From positions 5,279,501 through 5,343,500 of the forward strand of contig NC_066333.1 of the NCBI RefSeq assembly GCF_022539315.1: a DNA stretch of 64,000 nucleotides. The letters are read 5' to 3'. The position numbers and the translations under genes are program-made. Shown in pieces: positions 60,901 through 64,000 of this stretch. The notes below the pieces were generated by a model, which was not told the DNA's origin, made no database searches, and saw nothing but the letters and a program-made list of their open reading frames with translations. The DNA comes from Serinus canaria. Taxonomy: Eukaryota; Chordata; Aves; Passeriformes; Fringillidae. Within the stretch, counting starts at the first letter, position 1, and every line of letters begins with the position of its first letter.

Positions 60901-61429
60901 GGGCTCAGGCAGAACATCCCTCTGTGGAACCAGCAGGGCTGAAGGTCACAGCACTGCTTAGAAAATCCTGTGATCTGGCCAACATGTGCTCCAGGAATGC
61001 AGTGGGATCCCAGATCTCCACGCTGAGGTGGGAAACACTCACCAGGAGGCATCTGGATAAATCCTCCTGAGCATCCTTTCATTCCTGACACAAGGAATCT
61101 GCAGGGGTTAAACTGGAGGTGGTCACCACCACATCCTCAAACACCATTGCCAAGCTCCCACAGTTTACAAGCTGGTGACTTTAAGAAGGAGATGGGAAGC
61201 ACTTTTCTCCTCTAAGGGAAGGGAACATGTTTTTCAGTTCATGTTTTCCAGGTAGTTTGATAAAATTGTCGCTTTTCCTGCCAAAATCACACAGCTGCCA
61301 CAAATACCTTTCATGCCACACAAAATTCTTTCTAAATGCCCCAGATCTGTGGAGTGGGGGAGACAGAGAGAGGGAGAAGGAGGCAATCATAACTCCAACC
61401 CACTCCTCTGAGCTGCAGGAGCAGGAATT
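57991..61429. other. Unique noncoding sequence
   Basis: No gene seen. GC-rich patches at 58150-58280 and 58930-59260 have overlapping frames of about 100 codons. At 58981-59004 AGCCACAGCCC is nearly tandemly repeated. The 112-codon plus frame at 60280-60618 (it includes VKFNMILHC) faintly recalls reverse transcriptase C-terminal text but is too short to assign. Confidence 0.48.
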
Positions 61430-61760
61430 TGCTTTCCAACTGGAATGTGGATGCTTATTAGGGCCACAGAAGCGAAGAGGCTGCATCTGTAATGTTTCTG
61501 TCAAAGCAAATGAGGTCATTAACAGACGAGTCAGTGATGGAATTGTCTCTTGTAGTATTTATTATATGGTCCTTTTCCTGACACCTCCCACTGAGAGAAT
61601 ATTAAATATTTAATGCACACCAAGGCTCTGCTCATTTTTCATTCCCACTTCAGCATTTCAAGTTGGCTCCAATCTGCTGCTAGCTATAAAGTTGACTGGA
61701 CAATGGACCATAATGAATTAACTCTTTGGAAGCCACTGTAGCATTTACAGGACTGCCAAA
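61430..61760. promoter_or_regulatory. Candidate conserved noncoding element with AT palindrome
   Basis: A unique block with a perfect 14-bp palindrome ATTAAATATTTAAT (61601-61614), AGGTCATTAACAGACG upstream, and GCTATAAAGTTGACTGG and CATAATGAATTAAC downstream. Likely regulatory by composition. Confidence 0.33.
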
Positions 61761-64000
61761 AGACTGGGTGCTTTATCATCTCTGACTCAAAGGTGTGCTC
61801 TAGAATTCAATCCTCAATTCATTAAAACAAAGTAGGGGGAGGAGGGTGAGGGTGGAGAATTTGGGAAATGGGTTTCAGGAACCATACATAAATAAATAAT
61901 GAAGGGGGAGATGGAAATGTTAGCCTGTCAAGGTGACAGGGTTTATTTACTCATTAGTTCTGGAGTTGCTATCTTCAGAAATGAAGGTTGTTCCTGTGCA
62001 ACAGTCTTCAAAATCCTGAATGAATGAACCACTGATCCTGGGGTAAAGTGGAAGCAAGACCTTTGAGAAACAGCCCACAGCCATCACAAATCTAAAACAG
62101 ATCACCAAGAAAAGCAGAGCAGGATGTGTCCCAGTGTGTGGTGGCTGCTGCCCATCTGGTCAAGCAAAGACAAAGTTGGTCTTGCCTGGTAGCAGAACTC
62201 TCCCAGGATGTCTGTTCCATAAAATGTCTAAACTTCCAATTGTGTCTCCAAAAATCCATGTGAAAAAGTGTCCTTGGGTGGTGCTTCAAGAGGAGAAGGT
62301 CTCTGTCTACTGAGGACATGCTGCTCTGTGGAGTTTTCATTAGATAATTTGGGCAGTTACAACACCTAGAACTCTTTACCACCCCTTTTCCCAAAAAGGG
62401 CAACTCTAAATATAAAACTGTGTGGATATTATGTCTACAGGCTGCTGGAGATTCAGTTGTGTGTGGAAGGGACCATCAAGGTGACATCTGTCAGGGCTTC
62501 AGCTGTGAGATGAGGCTTCAGCACCTTGATTCCCTCCCAGATAAAGATATTTACCAGTAATTTACCAGTTTTTCCAGGACAAATACTGCATTTATTTACT
62601 GCTCCTCTTCCAACCTCCTACAGCATCAGCAGGTCTGCAGGAACTCTCATGCCTTTGGTACCAGGACCACACTGGGCAGGGAAAAACACAAAAGCACAGT
62701 CAGGCTGTTTTCTTCCACAGGTAGAAATGTCAAAGAAACCTAACCAGCACAGACTTTTCCTTGAAAAGAGACCCCCTGGCAAATTACTCCTGGTTTTAGA
62801 CTTAGAAGCTCCCATTTCCTTATCTGGTTAACACAATCTGGCACTTTTACTGAGATACCAGGAAATCTGATTCCCACTCATGGTGTGAGAGCAACCTGCA
62901 TGCTCTTGACCTTTCTAATGTTTTTTAATTTGATTGGGTGGCTATTCCCATATTTCCTTGTCACCAGCCCTAGTAATCTGAGAGGCAGAAGTGCAAAAGA
63001 CAGACAGTAAAAATACAAGCAAACACAAGTGGGAATTACTTGAGACCTTAGGATGCCAGAATTACTCAAAGCTACATCCTCGCTCAAAGCTCAGCTCAGC
63101 TCATGGCCAGGGCTCTCCAGAGTGACCTTTCCATGTCACCCCAGTCTTCATTCCAGGCTCAGATCCTGAGTTCAGGTTGGGGCTGTTTGTTAATGAGCTT
63201 TCAGAAGTGCAATTTTTATTTCTTTTTACTTTTTTTTTTTACGATTTTTCTGCCCAGTATGAGCACAGTTACACCAGTGTAACCCTGTGTATCCCTCACA
63301 TTAGGGACTGATTCCATAGGAAAAGCTACACTGAGCATTGGTAGCAGCATCTTAATACAACAGACTGCCAGTTACAGAAGTGCCTGAGGTTTGGTTTCTG
63401 ACCATTCTGCCTTAAAATTGGGGCTGTTTAAAGGAGTAAAACAAACTTGGACAAGAACAGGTATCTCAGTAAAACCACCTGCAGGCTGCTCTTGTTCTGC
63501 CTCCAAGTGCTGATGGAAGCTTGAACAAGTGCACAGTCCTTCTGCAGAGACATTGCTCTTCTCTGTGTAGTTTCCCCTCCAATGGACCAGGAACTATCCA
63601 TTGGAGAGGGGAAAATACACCTTGGTACCTGAAGGCACAAATGACAGGTTCATAGGAGAGCAAAGTAAATTTAGGAAGTTTATTTCTAAGCTTTCTTGTA
63701 AGTGCTTTCTGCTCTCAGACGCCCAAAACTCAAATTCCCTGTGTGGCTTTATGCTGAATAAATCAGTTCTCCACAATTAACACTGGTTTAGTTCCCGCTG
63801 CAGGAATCCCAGTGAAATGCTCTCCTGAGCCCTTGTGCCACAGGCTCTGGGTCTGTGTTTAACAGCTTCTCCTGCTGCCCCTGCCAAGGGAGGACACAAC
63901 CAGTTGTTCCTGACAACTGAGCAGTGTCATCCCAGAAGCAGAAGCCCCATTTGTTTTTGTTTCCTTTGCAGCAAACCTATCCCCACAGATCGATTCCAGC
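61761..64000. other. Unique noncoding sequence
   Basis: No gene seen to the window end. At about 62465-62495, GGAAGGGACCATCAAGGTGA faintly resembles an inverted CR1 tail but is too short to call. A T run lies at about 63231-63240. Frames up to 103 codons lack motifs. Confidence 0.5.

Noticed and set aside
62455..62500. Possible inverted CR1 tail
   Set aside because: Only about 20 bases resemble CR1 and the octamer tail is absent.
1..64000. Endogenous retrovirus or LTR elements
   Set aside because: No paired LTRs, primer-binding site or gag/pol/env motifs were seen.

Overview
The window looks like bird nuclear DNA. The strongest evidence is five 5'-truncated fragments of CR1, the sauropsid LINE, with its C-terminal and 3'-tail signature (a tail ending in ATTCTATGA-like octamers after a CCTTCCAACCCA-like motif). 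There are few other interspersed repeats, low-complexity tracts are short and diverse, and long unique stretches lie between them. I cannot tell the order or species.

I find no complete protein-coding gene, no confident exon, no tRNA or rRNA, no CRISPR array, no CpG island and nothing bacterial or viral. The many 60-180 codon open frames lack family motifs, overlap on both strands, or come from low-complexity DNA. The best reading is an intergenic gene desert or one very large intron.

Layout. 1-6.2 kb: unique sequence with one regulatory-looking block. 6.2-6.6 kb: CR1 tail and a long CTT/TCC tract. 6.6-12.1 kb: unique DNA with three AT-rich, homeodomain-site-rich blocks, the largest at 10.4-11.0 kb. 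12.2-12.4 kb: CR1. 12.4-20 kb: unique DNA with candidate regulatory blocks at 16.8, 17.6 and 19.5 kb. 20.1-23.2 kb: GAAA tract, a duplicated 55-bp motif, two regulatory-looking blocks and a GATA array. 24.5 kb: a three-arm palindrome. 25.6-28.2 kb: two strong candidate enhancers, one with a PBX-HOX type site. 28.2-34.7 kb: plain unique DNA. 34.7-40.2 kb: CR1, candidate enhancers at 35.4 and 36.7 kb, a two-tier CA-rich minisatellite and another CR1. 43.4-43.8 kb: an inverted CR1 whose tail has become a 20-bp tandem array. 44.5-44.9 kb: a possible polyadenylated retrocopy. 46.8-53.5 kb: four candidate enhancer blocks, including the longest at 50.4-51.3 kb. 57.8 and 61.4 kb: two more.

If there is one system here, it is probably a cis-regulatory landscape: about twenty blocks of 150-950 bp rich in TAATTA, PBX/MEIS, FOX and octamer-like words, separated by more GC-rich filler, as seen around developmental transcription-factor genes. 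That is inferred from composition and motifs only. No conservation test was possible, and the target gene lies outside the window.
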